Source: Verrucomicrobia bacterium UBA1211
GTDB taxonomy: Bacteria; Verrucomicrobiota; Kiritimatiellia; RFP12; UBA1067
DNA: 15,635 nucleotides
Direction of reading: 5' to 3'
Assembly: GCA_002309585.1 (NCBI GenBank)
Contig: DBXN01000075.1
Location: forward strand, 1 to 15,635
The translations under genes were made by a program, and so were the position numbers. Each line of letters starts with the position of its first letter. Position 1 is the stretch's first letter. Under the pieces are notes generated by a model. The model was not told the DNA's origin, made no database searches, and saw only the letters and a program-made list of their open reading frames with translations. Positions 1 through 8,687 of this stretch are shown here, piece after piece.

Positions 1-369
1 TCGAACGAGTTCGCCTTCATCGAGTGCGCGCGCCAGTGCTTCAAGCAGCTCTTCCTGAAGGGCAATCCGCAGTTGCTGGAGCCGGTCATGAATGTCGAGG
101 TGGCGGTTCCGCCCGATCAGATGGGCGCCGCGACGGGGTCGATCTGCCAGCGCCGGGGCCGTGTCGAGGGCATGGCCGACAAGGCGGGAACCAAGCTGGT
201 CCACGGGTTTGTTCCCCTCAGCGAGATGTTCGGCTATTCCAACACGATCCGTACCCTGACCCAGGGGCGCGGTACCTTCACGATGACGTTCGAGCGGTAC
301 GAGGGCGTGCCGTTCGAATTGGCTGAGGCGATCATTGAGAAGCGGCGGAAGGAAGGCAAGGTCCGGTAA
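1..369 (+). CDS. fusA: Elongation factor G, C-terminal fragment (gene cut by window start)
   Basis: About 122 codons are open from base 1 to a TAA stop, so only the last part of the protein is present. EF-G is the GTPase that moves tRNA and mRNA through the ribosome and helps recycle it. The fragment carries the end of domain IV and domain V. Visible family signatures are the LLEPVM motif, the RRGRVEGM segment, FVPLSEMFGY, and TQGRGTFTM followed by a basic tail; all are hallmark stretches of EF-G domain V. The GTPase domain lies outside the window, so this could be canonical fusA or a paralogue (EF-G2 or a tetracycline-resistance-type factor). The close match of the SEMFGY and QGRG motifs favours EF-G. 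It converges on the OmpA gene, with a shared terminator between them. Confidence 0.93.
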   Translation, partial: SNEFAFIECARQCFKQLFLKGNPQLLEPVMNVEVAVPPDQMGAATGSICQRRGRVEGMADKAGTKLVHGFVPLSEMFGYSNTIRTLTQGRGTFTMTFERYEGVPFELAEAIIEKRRKEGKVR

Positions 370-449
370 ATCTGGACTTTTTCCCCCGGAGCGGATGAAG
401 GGTTCGCTTTGCGGGCGATATGCGGCAACCGGCGATTTGACCGGGATGC

Positions 450-483
450 AAAAAAGGCGGTCTCCAACGGAGACCGCCTTTTT
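450..483. terminator. Bidirectional rho-independent terminator between fusA and ompA
   Basis: A perfect inverted repeat of at least 12 bp (aaggcggtctcc / ggagaccgcctt) has a 3-nt loop, with an A run on the left and a T run on the right. It can therefore terminate transcripts from both the fusA side (+) and the ompA side (-). It lies in the convergent gap, about 80 bp after the fusA stop and 25 bp after the ompA stop. Confidence 0.93.
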
Positions 484-507
484 CATGATGGGTGTACTCG
501 ATGATAT

Positions 508-1881
508 CTATTTCATGTAACGGCCTTTGTCGGCGTTAGTGCCGGCGCCCCGGATGTAAATCTCGACGCGGCGGTTGGCCGGATTGCCGTTAATCAGATC
601 GGGTTGCTCTTTCGGGCGGGTGAACCCGTAACCGACGGCGGTCATCTTGTTCTTGACGCCGCGGGCGGTCAGGTAGTTCAAAACCGCTTTCGCGCGCGTT
701 TCCGAGAGGTTCTGGTTGTAGGTCTGGCCAGAACCGGTGCGACGGTCAGCATGGCCCTCGATCACCGCCGTGGCGCCGGGATTGGCCAACAGCGTGCGGA
801 CGACCATGTTCAGGTCGTTGTGATAGATGTCCTTGATGACGGCGTTGTCATAATCGAACTCGATGTTGAACGAATAGAGCATCAGGTCGTCGGCGGGATC
901 CAACGGATTGGTGTGGTCGGTCTTCACCTCGTGACCGTCGCTGACGCCGCCCTTATCGGTGTCGGGATCCAGCGGGTTGGTCTTGTATTTGAGGACCTCT
1001 TCACCGTCCGACAGACCGTCAAAATCGGTGTCCGCGTTCAGCGGGTTGGTCTTGTAGGTGTTGACTTCCGCGCCGTCCTTCAGGCCGTCACCGTCAGTGT
1101 CCGGATTGAAGGGGTCGGTGCCGAGCCGGCGCTCTTCCTCGTCGCTCAGGCCGTCGCCGTCGGTGTCTTTCGGCCCGCTCTGGTCAGGCAGCGTAGCGGT
1201 CACGGGGATGACCGTGGCGGCGGCGGTGTCGCCGTTGTCGCCCGATCCGCCGAAGAAATAGGCCAGACCCAGGTCAAACGTGTAGAGGCACTCACAGGTC
1301 TCATCCACAGCCATCATGGTGTGGAAGTCCGCGCGCAGCGACCAGCGATCGTTCAGGTGGTAGAAGGCGCCCAAACCGACCCGGGGACCGGTGACGTCGT
1401 TCTCATCGCCCTCGCAGAAGATGTCGCGGTGGGCGCGATAGTAACCCCAGCCGGCGGCCAGATAGGGGTCCAGATGCTCATACGGACGGAAGTGGTAGAG
1501 GGCATCCGCGAAGGCGCCGCGGACATTCTGCCCGCCGATGTCATAGCAGTTGTGGCCATCACCGCCGCCACCGCCGCAGGCCGCGCATCCGCCGCCGCCG
1601 CCACCGGCGCGATCGCCGTCGTCATGGCTGTCGTGGCCGTTGCCGGTGATGTTCGGGGCCCAGGAGATGCCCGCTTCAAGCGCCCAATTCTCGGCGAAGT
1701 TGTAACCCGCGCGGAGAACCATGTTCAGACCTTCATCCACGCACTGATTGCCTTCGAAAAACATCATACCGACACCGGGGCTGATATACCAGCGCGGGGA
1801 ATCGGAAGAACGGACCTCATCAGCAACCGCTGAAAGGATGCCCGCCGCACACAACACGCTCGTCAACAGAAGTTTCTTCAT
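508..1881 (-). CDS. OmpA-family outer-membrane protein with TSP3 calcium repeats
   Basis: A 457-residue protein starts at the ATG at 1881, preceded by AGGAG with 8-nt spacing. The longer in-frame start at 1947 has no such site. Residues 1-20 form a signal peptide with probable cleavage after AVA. Residues ~28-212 look like an OmpA-type beta-barrel (alternating aromatic strands, ends in LAYFF). Residues ~237-331 hold four thrombospondin type 3 repeats (DTDGDGLSD type, Ca2+ binding), the fourth degenerate (DTDKGGVSD). Residues ~335-443 are the OmpA C-terminal peptidoglycan-binding domain, with the EGHADRRTG, NLSETRAKAV and NRRVEI motifs. Its likely role is tethering outer membrane to peptidoglycan. 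A Gly-rich His/Asp/Cys loop at ~82-112 is unusual. The gene appears monocistronic. Confidence 0.92.
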   Translation of the reverse strand: MKKLLLTSVLCAAGILSAVADEVRSSDSPRWYISPGVGMMFFEGNQCVDEGLNMVLRAGYNFAENWALEAGISWAPNITGNGHDSHDDGDRAGGGGGGCAACGGGGGDGHNCYDIGGQNVRGAFADALYHFRPYEHLDPYLAAGWGYYRAHRDIFCEGDENDVTGPRVGLGAFYHLNDRWSLRADFHTMMAVDETCECLYTFDLGLAYFFGGSGDNGDTAAATVIPVTATLPDQSGPKDTDGDGLSDEEERRLGTDPFNPDTDGDGLKDGAEVNTYKTNPLNADTDFDGLSDGEEVLKYKTNPLDPDTDKGGVSDGHEVKTDHTNPLDPADDLMLYSFNIEFDYDNAVIKDIYHNDLNMVVRTLLANPGATAVIEGHADRRTGSGQTYNQNLSETRAKAVLNYLTARGVKNKMTAVGYGFTRPKEQPDLINGNPANRRVEIYIRGAGTNADKGRYMK

Positions 1882-1915
1882 TTCACTATCTCCTAGAAAA
1901 ATTGAAAACAACGGT

Positions 1916-1944
1916 AGTTTATCCCCAAAGGGACGGATTTGCAA
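1916..1944 (-). promoter_or_regulatory. Probable sigma-70 promoter of the OmpA-like gene
   Basis: Reading on the minus strand, TTGCAA (1944-1939) and TAAACT (1921-1916) are separated by 17 bp. Each hexamer matches four of six consensus bases. The predicted start site near 1909 leaves a leader of about 28 nt carrying the AGGAG ribosome binding site. The surrounding DNA is AT-rich compared with the genes. The match is only moderate. Confidence 0.5.
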
Positions 1945-2020
1945 CAAGAAAAATCAAACATTACAAAAAATTTAGGATTTCGATCCGGCGGTCGGGGGCC
2001 GGAAGTCCGGGAAGTCGGGA

Positions 2021-2036
2021 TGGCACGGAACTTGCA
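2021..2036 (+). promoter_or_regulatory. Sigma-54 (RpoN) promoter
   Basis: The 16-base string TGGCACGGAACTTGCA matches the RpoN consensus TGGCACG-N4-TTGCW at every defined position, including the invariant GG (-24) and GC (-12) with correct spacing. Transcription should start at about 2046-2047 on the plus strand and need an AAA+ enhancer-binding protein. Just upstream lie a 6-bp inverted repeat (1984-1989 / 1998-2003) and a tandem repeat of ggaagtc (2001-2007 and 2010-2016), which may bind a regulator. No protein gene lies downstream on this strand before a terminator. Confidence 0.8.
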
Positions 2037-2046
2037 AAGGAAAGAT

Positions 2047-2228
2047 GAGGTTTTCGGGCGTTATGCGCGGACCTGTTGCCGATTAGCCTGTCTAATCGGG
2101 GAAAGTTAAAAGCCGTCAGGATTGGACATCTGGGCAGAGTGGATACTGGAGTGCGCATTTAGCGTGCGCGACTGTATTCCGCAGAACACAATCCCGTCAC
2201 GTCGGGGGGCGTGGCGGGATGTTTTTTT
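2047..2228 (+). ncRNA. Predicted sigma-54-dependent small RNA, ~180 nt
   Basis: No gene product is recognised, but a transcription unit is outlined: a perfect sigma-54 promoter ends at 2036 and a terminator ends at 2228. Between them no convincing ORF exists; the only early ATG (2045) sits at the predicted start site and gives 13 codons. The stretch folds well. Stem one is ccgattag / ctaatcgg (2079-2086 / 2092-2099) with a 5-nt loop. Stem two is long and interrupted, pairing 2139-2157 with 2165-2182 (gtggatac / gtattccgc, then agtgcgca / tgcgcgact). Stem three is the terminator. I do not recognise the sequence as 6S, tmRNA, SRP or RNase P RNA. Regulation by nitrogen, envelope or another RpoN activator is inference only. 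Confidence 0.6.
2191..2228 (+). terminator. Rho-independent terminator of the predicted small RNA
   Basis: atcccgtcacg (2191-2201) pairs with cgtggcgggat (2210-2220), 11 bp with one G-T pair and an 8-nt loop. Seven T residues (2222-2228) follow on the plus strand. There is no T run on the minus side, so it points rightwards and cannot serve ompA or tadB. Confidence 0.82.
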
Positions 2229-2355
2229 GATTTCAGGGTAATGTCGATGTCCGCTTCGGAAGATTCTTTCCCTATCCGAACCCTAACATTCCTAATAAGG
2301 GTTTCCGCTCTCTTGCCCCTGGCCCACGCGACTCCTTTGAACCGGTAGAAGGCAT
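2229..2355. other. Intergenic stretch without recognised gene
   Basis: This is the rest of the gap between the predicted small RNA and the tadB stop. I see no ORF with a ribosome binding site. The only structure is a weak 6-bp inverted repeat, aaccct / agggtt (2279-2284 / 2298-2303, 13-nt spacer). It might be a poor terminator for the Tad operon, but it has no T run. Confidence 0.5.
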
Positions 2356-3260
2356 TTATACGTCGATCTTGATGATCTTGGTGATGACGACCCAGCCGAC
2401 GGAGACGAGGAGGAACATGACGCCGATGGCGGCCATGCCCTGAACGGACTTGAGGAAGGGGAGCATCATATCGGGTTTGAGAGCGGTCATGGCGCCGCCG
2501 AGGATGAGGGGCATGAGGGCGACGATGATCCCCTGTAGGCGGCCTTGGGCGGTGAGGGTCATGACGCGGCGCTCAATCCGCATCCGTTCGCGGATGGTCA
2601 TGCCGATCTTATCGAAAATCTCGGTGAGGTTGCCGCCGGTGCGGCGGGCGATGTCGATGGCGGTGACCACGAGGGTGAGGTCATCCGAGCCGACCCGTTT
2701 GTCGAGGCTTTGCAGCGCGTCATAGAAGTTCATCCCGACGCGCATCTGCTGGAGCATCACGCCGAACTCCTGGGCGATCGGCTTTTCACCGCTTTGGACG
2801 ACGGTTTCGAACGCCTGGTTGATACTGAATCCCGCCCGGAGGGCGTTGCTCATGCTGCTGAGCGCCTCGACCAGCTGGAGGTTGAAGCGTTGGCGGCGTT
2901 TGATTTTGAGGACCTGGACGAGTTTGGTCGGCGCGATCAGGGCGAGGGTCCCGAAGAAGATGCCGAGAACCGTGCCGGCGGTGGTGGAGATCGGGTTGGA
3001 GAGGGAGAAGAAGGGAATGAAGAAGAGGAGGAAGAGGGCGGCGGCGGCGGCGCGGCCGATGTCCGCGATCTTCTTGGCCGGAATAAAGAGGAAAAGATCC
3101 TCGAATTGGCGGGATGTCTCTTCCGACATGTTCTCCGAGTAGGTTCCGGCACTGGAACGGATGGTGTGGATGATCTGCCAGGCGAAGGCGCCGAAGGCGA
3201 GCGCGACCAGGGAACAGGCGCTGATCTTCAGATAGAGCAGGGTGGTGGGGGATGCCGTCA

Positions 3261-3261
<1 letters not shown>
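2356..3261 (-). CDS. tadB: TadB-like inner-membrane platform protein (T2SSF domain)
   Basis: A 301-residue membrane protein of the type II secretion F family, which forms the inner-membrane platform that the TadA/CpaF ATPase acts on during Flp-type pilus assembly. Predicted membrane segments lie at about residues 8-32, 70-87, 92-110, 244-262 and 273-296. The cytoplasmic T2SSF domain (about 125-240) contains the typical LVEALSSMSNALRAGFSI helix, a GEKPIAQEF stretch and the RRTGGNLTEIFDKI motif. Its ATG shares one base with the TGA of the ATPase gene (TGATG), which indicates translational coupling. Tad loci normally also carry tadC, a second F-domain gene, directly after tadB; here the operon ends at tadB. 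Confidence 0.9.
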
Positions 3262-5053
<1,792 letters not shown>

Positions 5054-5057
<4 letters not shown>

Positions 5058-5872
5058 TCGGCGCGTTTCCGCATGATGTTTTGTTGCCGGTAGGTGTTAA
5101 GCTCCTCGATCTCATTCTGGATCATTTGGAAATCGACGCGGGGGAGGGTCTTCTCGAAATAGATGTCGTCGGGGTTACGCAACGAGAGCGAGATGCGTCC
5201 CTTGATCTGCTCGGCGAAAACCAGCATCTCCGCCTCGCGGGGGGTGACCTCCAAGGTCACCATGTTGTAGGAAATGCCGCTCCGGGAACTGGCCAGCAGC
5301 TGCGATTTGGCGGTTTCGCGTCCGGTCGCCAACACCAGCACATCCTGCATCATGGTCAGGGTGACGAGCTCCATCTCGCCGGGGACGGTCTTGGAGGGGA
5401 AGGAGAAGGTTCCGAGCACATCCACATGGTCATTCGGCCGGACCATGCCGCTGACCGATCCGGATCCGCTGACGTTCACGGAGATCGCGCGCCGTTCCTT
5501 CTTGATCTCGGACGCCAACCCCCGTCCGCCCGGCTCACCCCCGACGATATCCTGCCAAAAGATGGCGGAATTGGCCTTGATCGCATTTTGGGCCCGGCGG
5601 CCGACCAGCGCCAGCGCGTCTTTGGCCTTGACGACCTGGTCGCGGTAGACCGATTCGAAAATCAGCGATCCGCCGATGTTCTCCAGCGTGAGGGTTTCGC
5701 CGGGGGCAACGTCGTTTTTCACGACCGCCACCTCGATCCGGCGGTGCTTCTTATCGAAGTCCTCTTTCCATTTCAAAACCTCCCGGTCCTTCGCGGCAAG
5801 GTAGGAGTGCGTCAGGAAAGCGGCCAGCAAACCGATGACGACGGATATGATTAAGATTACCTTTTGTTTCAT
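5054..5872 (-). CDS. cpaB: Flp pilus assembly protein CpaB/RcpC
   Basis: A 272-residue protein with an N-terminal membrane anchor (residues ~4-26), followed by a SAF-type domain (~47-115; VAVVKNDVAPGETLT is the typical start) and the RcpC/CpaB domain (~125-240; RAISVNVSGSGSVSGMVRPNDHVDVLGTF is the family's signature region, here split over residues 127-155). CpaB works in the periplasm with the secretin of the Tad apparatus, probably as a gate or peptidoglycan contact. Its gene overlaps the ATPase gene by 4 bases. The neighbouring secretin (CpaC/RcpA) that usually follows cpaB is absent from the window. Confidence 0.9.
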
Positions 5873-5896
5873 CTCTCTGTCCCTTCAGCCGGACGA

Positions 5897-6586
5897 TCAC
5901 CGGCCGTCTGTTCCCGCACCCTCACGGCAGAGCAGGCTGACGGACGTGCGTCCGGTCCCGTCTCCGGAGGAAACGAATACGATACATTGTTTCTGGTTGG
6001 ATGTGAAAAGTTTGCATGCGGCTCCGGCGGAGAAGGCCTCCCGCCATCCCGATCGGGTCAGCCGGGCGGCGGCGTCGGTCAGGGCCGCTTCGGGGGCGAG
6101 GGCGGTTTCGGCGGTGACAAATCCGGAATGCGTCTTCGCGCAGACCGCCGTGAAGGTCGGCTCGGCGTCCAGTGCGGGGATCGATGCGGGCCAGGCCGCC
6201 GGTGCGGGCGGGGGCGGCCCCTTGGAGGCGATGCAGAGGGTCATGCACTGGTCGTGACCGCTCGGCGAGGGAAGCACCAGGATTTTGGTGAGCCGCGTCT
6301 TGTCGGCATGGGTCAAGATCGCCGCGCCAGGCGTCTGGGAGGGGGATGGCAATTCCAGTCTGCGGGCGATCTGTGTGGCGAGGCCGTTCGCGGTCTGCGC
6401 GGTGAAGGCGTGGGCGGTCAGCGTGCCCGCCGCGCCGTTGATCTCGACGGGCGTCTCATAAACCCGCACGCCGCCCAGCTGTTCCAGAACGGTGTCCGGG
6501 CGGCGGGGCATCCGCCAGAAGAATTCGGCGCGGGCGGCGAGGGCGGCCCATCCGCACAGCAGGAGGAGATGGCATATCCGGCGCAT
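5897..6586 (-). CDS. Exported protein of unknown function in the Tad operon
   Basis: A 229-residue protein I do not recognise. Residues 1-20 form a clear signal peptide (MRR, then a leucine-rich core and ARA, with likely cleavage before E21). The mature part is Ala/Pro-rich, with four Cys in the mature chain (residues ~114, 118, 149 and others near the C-terminus) and a proline cluster (GPPPPAPAAWP). The ATG shares one base with the TGA of the TadE-like gene, and cpaB starts 24 bp further on, so it sits inside the operon. By position it could be a periplasmic accessory of the pilus, replacing TadG/TadF-like or pilotin genes seen in other loci. That role is inference only. Confidence 0.75.
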   Translation of the reverse strand: MRRICHLLLLCGWAALAARAEFFWRMPRRPDTVLEQLGGVRVYETPVEINGAAGTLTAHAFTAQTANGLATQIARRLELPSPSQTPGAAILTHADKTRLTKILVLPSPSGHDQCMTLCIASKGPPPPAPAAWPASIPALDAEPTFTAVCAKTHSGFVTAETALAPEAALTDAAARLTRSGWREAFSAGAACKLFTSNQKQCIVFVSSGDGTGRTSVSLLCREGAGTDGR

Positions 6587-7137
6587 CAGTAGAGGCCCTC
6601 CATCAGCGGGATCCAGACACCCTCTTTGATCTCGACCGTGTCTTTATCGTAAACAAGCTGGCGGATGACCGGTTCGACCTCGATCTCCAGCGACTCCTCG
6701 GCTTTGACCGCGCCGAGCAGGGAACCGACACTGCCGGTCTCCCGGAGTTGCAGCATGGAAAAGGGAAGCAGGGTTTTGGGCGCCACATAGGACCAGTCGC
6801 CGTCCGCATGGCCATCGGTAGAGGTGTCGCACAGCAGCGCGATGGATGTCGCGATGCCCGCGGTGCTCTTTTTGGGTGTGTCGTCGGCGGTGTAGCGGGT
6901 CCGGTCTTTCCCGGGGTCCCAATCCTTGATCGCTTCAGGGACCATCGCCATCGCGCCGCTGGACATCGCCCGTTCCCCCGCCGAGGCGCGGATGACCGAA
7001 TGGAGGAAGAGGGAGGAGCGTACCAGCTTGTTGATGTGCAGAAGCCCCGCGATAATCACCATCAACAGCAGGAGCGAGGCCATCAGTTCCATGGCCGCCT
7101 GTCCCGATTGACGCGATTTCACGATGAAAAACACCAT
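6586..7137 (-). CDS. TadE-like pseudopilin
   Basis: A 183-residue protein beginning at ATG 7137. The longer ORF from 7317 would add 60 residues of unlikely composition before the pilin-like part. Residues 11-17 read SG|QAAME, giving a glycine followed by Glu at +5; this is the processing pattern used by the Tad prepilin peptidase on Flp, TadE and TadF. The hydrophobic helix follows (~18-35). The rest is a soluble domain with Asp/Thr-rich stretches. TadE-type minor pilins are thought to act in pilus assembly or initiation. It is the first gene of the operon. No Shine-Dalgarno is seen, and a promoter -10 lies only 6 nt upstream, so the mRNA may be leaderless. Confidence 0.78.
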   Translation of the reverse strand: MVFFIVKSRQSGQAAMELMASLLLLMVIIAGLLHINKLVRSSLFLHSVIRASAGERAMSSGAMAMVPEAIKDWDPGKDRTRYTADDTPKKSTAGIATSIALLCDTSTDGHADGDWSYVAPKTLLPFSMLQLRETGSVGSLLGAVKAEESLEIEVEPVIRQLVYDKDTVEIKEGVWIPLMEGLY

Positions 7138-7143
7138 ATTGAA

Positions 7144-7173
7144 AGCATAGCATGATTCCCTTCCGCCCGTCAA
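7144..7173 (-). promoter_or_regulatory. Probable promoter of the Tad operon
   Basis: On the minus strand, TTGACG (7173-7168) and TATGCT (7149-7144) are 18 bp apart, matching five and four consensus bases. The -10 ends six bases before the TadE ATG, so the start site would fall on or next to the start codon. The -35 directly abuts a strong hairpin (7174-7192). Confidence 0.5.
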
Positions 7174-7203
7174 TGCGGCGTGAACCGCCGCAACCTTTTT
7201 TTT
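7174..7203 (+). terminator. Rho-independent terminator reading rightwards, no obvious source gene
   Basis: tgcggcg (7174-7180) and cgccgca (7186-7192) form a perfect 7-bp stem with a 5-nt loop; eight T residues (7196-7203) follow on the plus strand. All neighbouring genes run leftwards, so this would stop an antisense or rightward transcript coming out of the Tad promoter region. The same hairpin lies directly upstream of the Tad operon -35. Confidence 0.6.
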
Positions 7204-7329
7204 GAGGGAATAGCCCCGCCCGGGTGCCGTTGGACGATCGGAAAACGATATGCGGGGATTGGGGGGCAGGTGTATTGGGAGAAAAATGCGGGAGATCGGC
7301 GGTTCAGCGCTCAACACCTAGGGGGAAGA

Positions 7330-7403
7330 TGGAGCGGGCGAAGGGAATCGAACCCTCGTGTGAAGCTTGGGAAGCTCCTATTCTGCCATTGAATTACGCC
7401 CGC
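7330..7403 (-). tRNA. tRNA-Gly (anticodon CCC)
   Basis: On the minus strand the sequence folds as a tRNA. The acceptor stem is GCGGGCG / CGCCCGC, the D arm contains TTCAATGGCAGAA, the anticodon stem is GGAGC / GCTTC with loop TTCCCAA (anticodon CCC at 34-36), and the T arm is CGAGG GTTCGAT CCCTT-like. A discriminator T and an encoded CCA (7330-7332) complete the 3' end. It closely resembles known bacterial tRNA-Gly(CCC) and decodes GGG. The extent is 74 nt including CCA. Confidence 0.95.
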
Positions 7404-7420
7404 AGAAAGAAAGTGCCAGT

Positions 7421-7449
7421 ACATTAGCAAAAAACGGTGGCGGGGTCAA
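7421..7449 (-). promoter_or_regulatory. Possible promoter of tRNA-Gly
   Basis: On the minus strand, TTGACC (7449-7444) and TAATGT (7426-7421) are 17 bp apart. The predicted start near 7414 is about 10 nt before the mature tRNA 5' end. The -35 is good and the -10 weak. Confidence 0.45.
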
Positions 7450-7469
7450 TGGGGAAAATGGGAAAACTG

Positions 7470-7506
7470 AAAAAAGAGGAGGGGCGCCCGCATTGGGCGT
7501 CCCTCC
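7470..7506 (-). terminator. Rho-independent terminator of the recO-parvulin operon
   Basis: On the minus strand, ggagggacgccc (7506-7495) pairs with gggcgcccctcc (7489-7478) around a 5-nt loop, 12 bp with one mismatch, followed by TCTTTTTT (7477-7470). It lies 24 bp after the stop of the parvulin gene. Confidence 0.88.
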
Positions 7507-7529
7507 CTTTACAAGTCGGATCGAGCCGG

Positions 7530-8687
7530 TTACTTCAGCATCTCCTGCAATTCGGGAAGCGAGGTCTCGATCTTCGCGGCGTTCTTCAGACCATCCACGT
7601 AGGGGCGGATCGCCTCGCGGGATTTCATCTGCTTGATCTGCTCTTTCATCTGCTCCAGGGTCGGGACCGGCCGGGGCTTCGCCGCCTGCGGGACCCGGAC
7701 GAGGATGTGGGAGGCGGTGACCTTTTCCGGCTGCGCGGGGGTGTCGCCCTTCGCCTCGACAGCGGGGGTCTTCGCGGTGACCTTGATCAGGTGGAACCCG
7801 AACGGGGTCTCGACGATATCACCGACCTTGCCGATCTCCTGCGAGAAGGCCGCGTCCTCAAACGGCTTTACCATCGAGCCGCGGGCGAAAGAGCCCAGAT
7901 CGCCCTTCTTGCTCTTGCTCGGGCAGTCGGACTCTTTCTCGGCAACGGCGCCAAAGTCCTCATTCCCCTCGGTGACACGCTTCTTGATCGCCTCGATCTT
8001 CTTCCGGGCGTTGGCCTTCTCGGTGTCGAGGTTCTTATTCTTCTCCTCGATCTCCTTGTTGGCTTCCTCGATCTTCGCGATCTCGGCCTTGCACTCGTCA
8101 TCGGTGATCTGGAGCTTGTCGATCACGTTCACGGTGATCAGCTTGTCGATCATCAGGCCTTCCTCGAACTCTTTCTTCGCGGCTTCCTCGCCGAGCGGGG
8201 ACTCTTTGAAGAACTGCTCGACGGTCTTGCCCTGCGCCTTGAGCTGCTCCGCCATCTTCGCCGTCTGGTTCTTGCGATCCTCATCGGTCACCTGGATCTT
8301 CTCCTTGTCGGCCTGCTCCAGAAGGATGGTCTTCATGATGAAGCTGTAGGCGGCACGGTTGCCGATGTCCTTGCGGGCGTTGGCCAGCTGCTCGGCCGGG
8401 ATCCTGCCCTCGTAAGCCTTCATCATCGCCTCAACGAGCTGATCCATCTCTTTGCGAAGGAACTTTTTCCCGTTCACGCTGGCGATTACGTCATCGGGAT
8501 TCTTCGGGGCTTCGGGCTCGGCCGTTTCCGCTTTGACGGCGGGGGCGGCGGGGGCGGCGGCCGGCGCGTCCGCTTTATTCGCGTTGGCCACAGGGGCATC
8601 GGCAGCCGGTTTGTCACCACAGCCGGCTAAAATAAGAGACGATGCGACGACCGGAAGAATCATGGACACACACTTCATAGCAATCAT
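7530..8687 (-). CDS. PrsA/SurA-like lipoprotein peptidyl-prolyl isomerase (parvulin), apparently permuted
   Basis: A 385-residue lipoprotein foldase. The signal peptide ends in a lipobox LAGC (C23), followed by an Ala/Pro linker. A SurA_N-like chaperone domain (~66-190) starts at VIASVNGKKFLRKEM, followed by a charged helix (~195-240). The parvulin core has GDLGSFARGSMVKPFEDAAF (262-281) and FGFHLIKV (296-303). In ordinary parvulins the first strand, ASHILV, comes before this core; here ASHILVRV is found after it at 325-332, followed by a C-terminal helix. This suggests a circular permutation. It should fold exported proteins at the outer or inner membrane. The start at 8687 has AGGAG very close; ATG 8678 is an alternative. 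The start overlaps recO by 4 bases. Confidence 0.88.
   Translation of the reverse strand: MIAMKCVSMILPVVASSLILAGCGDKPAADAPVANANKADAPAAAPAAPAVKAETAEPEAPKNPDDVIASVNGKKFLRKEMDQLVEAMMKAYEGRIPAEQLANARKDIGNRAAYSFIMKTILLEQADKEKIQVTDEDRKNQTAKMAEQLKAQGKTVEQFFKESPLGEEAAKKEFEEGLMIDKLITVNVIDKLQITDDECKAEIAKIEEANKEIEEKNKNLDTEKANARKKIEAIKKRVTEGNEDFGAVAEKESDCPSKSKKGDLGSFARGSMVKPFEDAAFSQEIGKVGDIVETPFGFHLIKVTAKTPAVEAKGDTPAQPEKVTASHILVRVPQAAKPRPVPTLEQMKEQIKQMKSREAIRPYVDGLKNAAKIETSLPELQEMLK

Noticed and set aside
604..1833. Long plus-strand ORF of 409 codons opposite the OmpA-like gene
   Set aside because: It is antisense to a protein with signal peptide, TSP3 repeats and OmpA domain; its translation is a Val/Gly-rich shadow with no recognisable domain.
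2045..2086. Short ORF of 13 codons after the sigma-54 promoter
   Set aside because: Its ATG coincides with the predicted transcription start, leaving no room for a ribosome binding site, and the stop lies inside a stem.
7334..7403. tRNA-Gly as an integration (att) site
   Set aside because: No integrase gene and no second copy of the tRNA 3' end were seen in the window.
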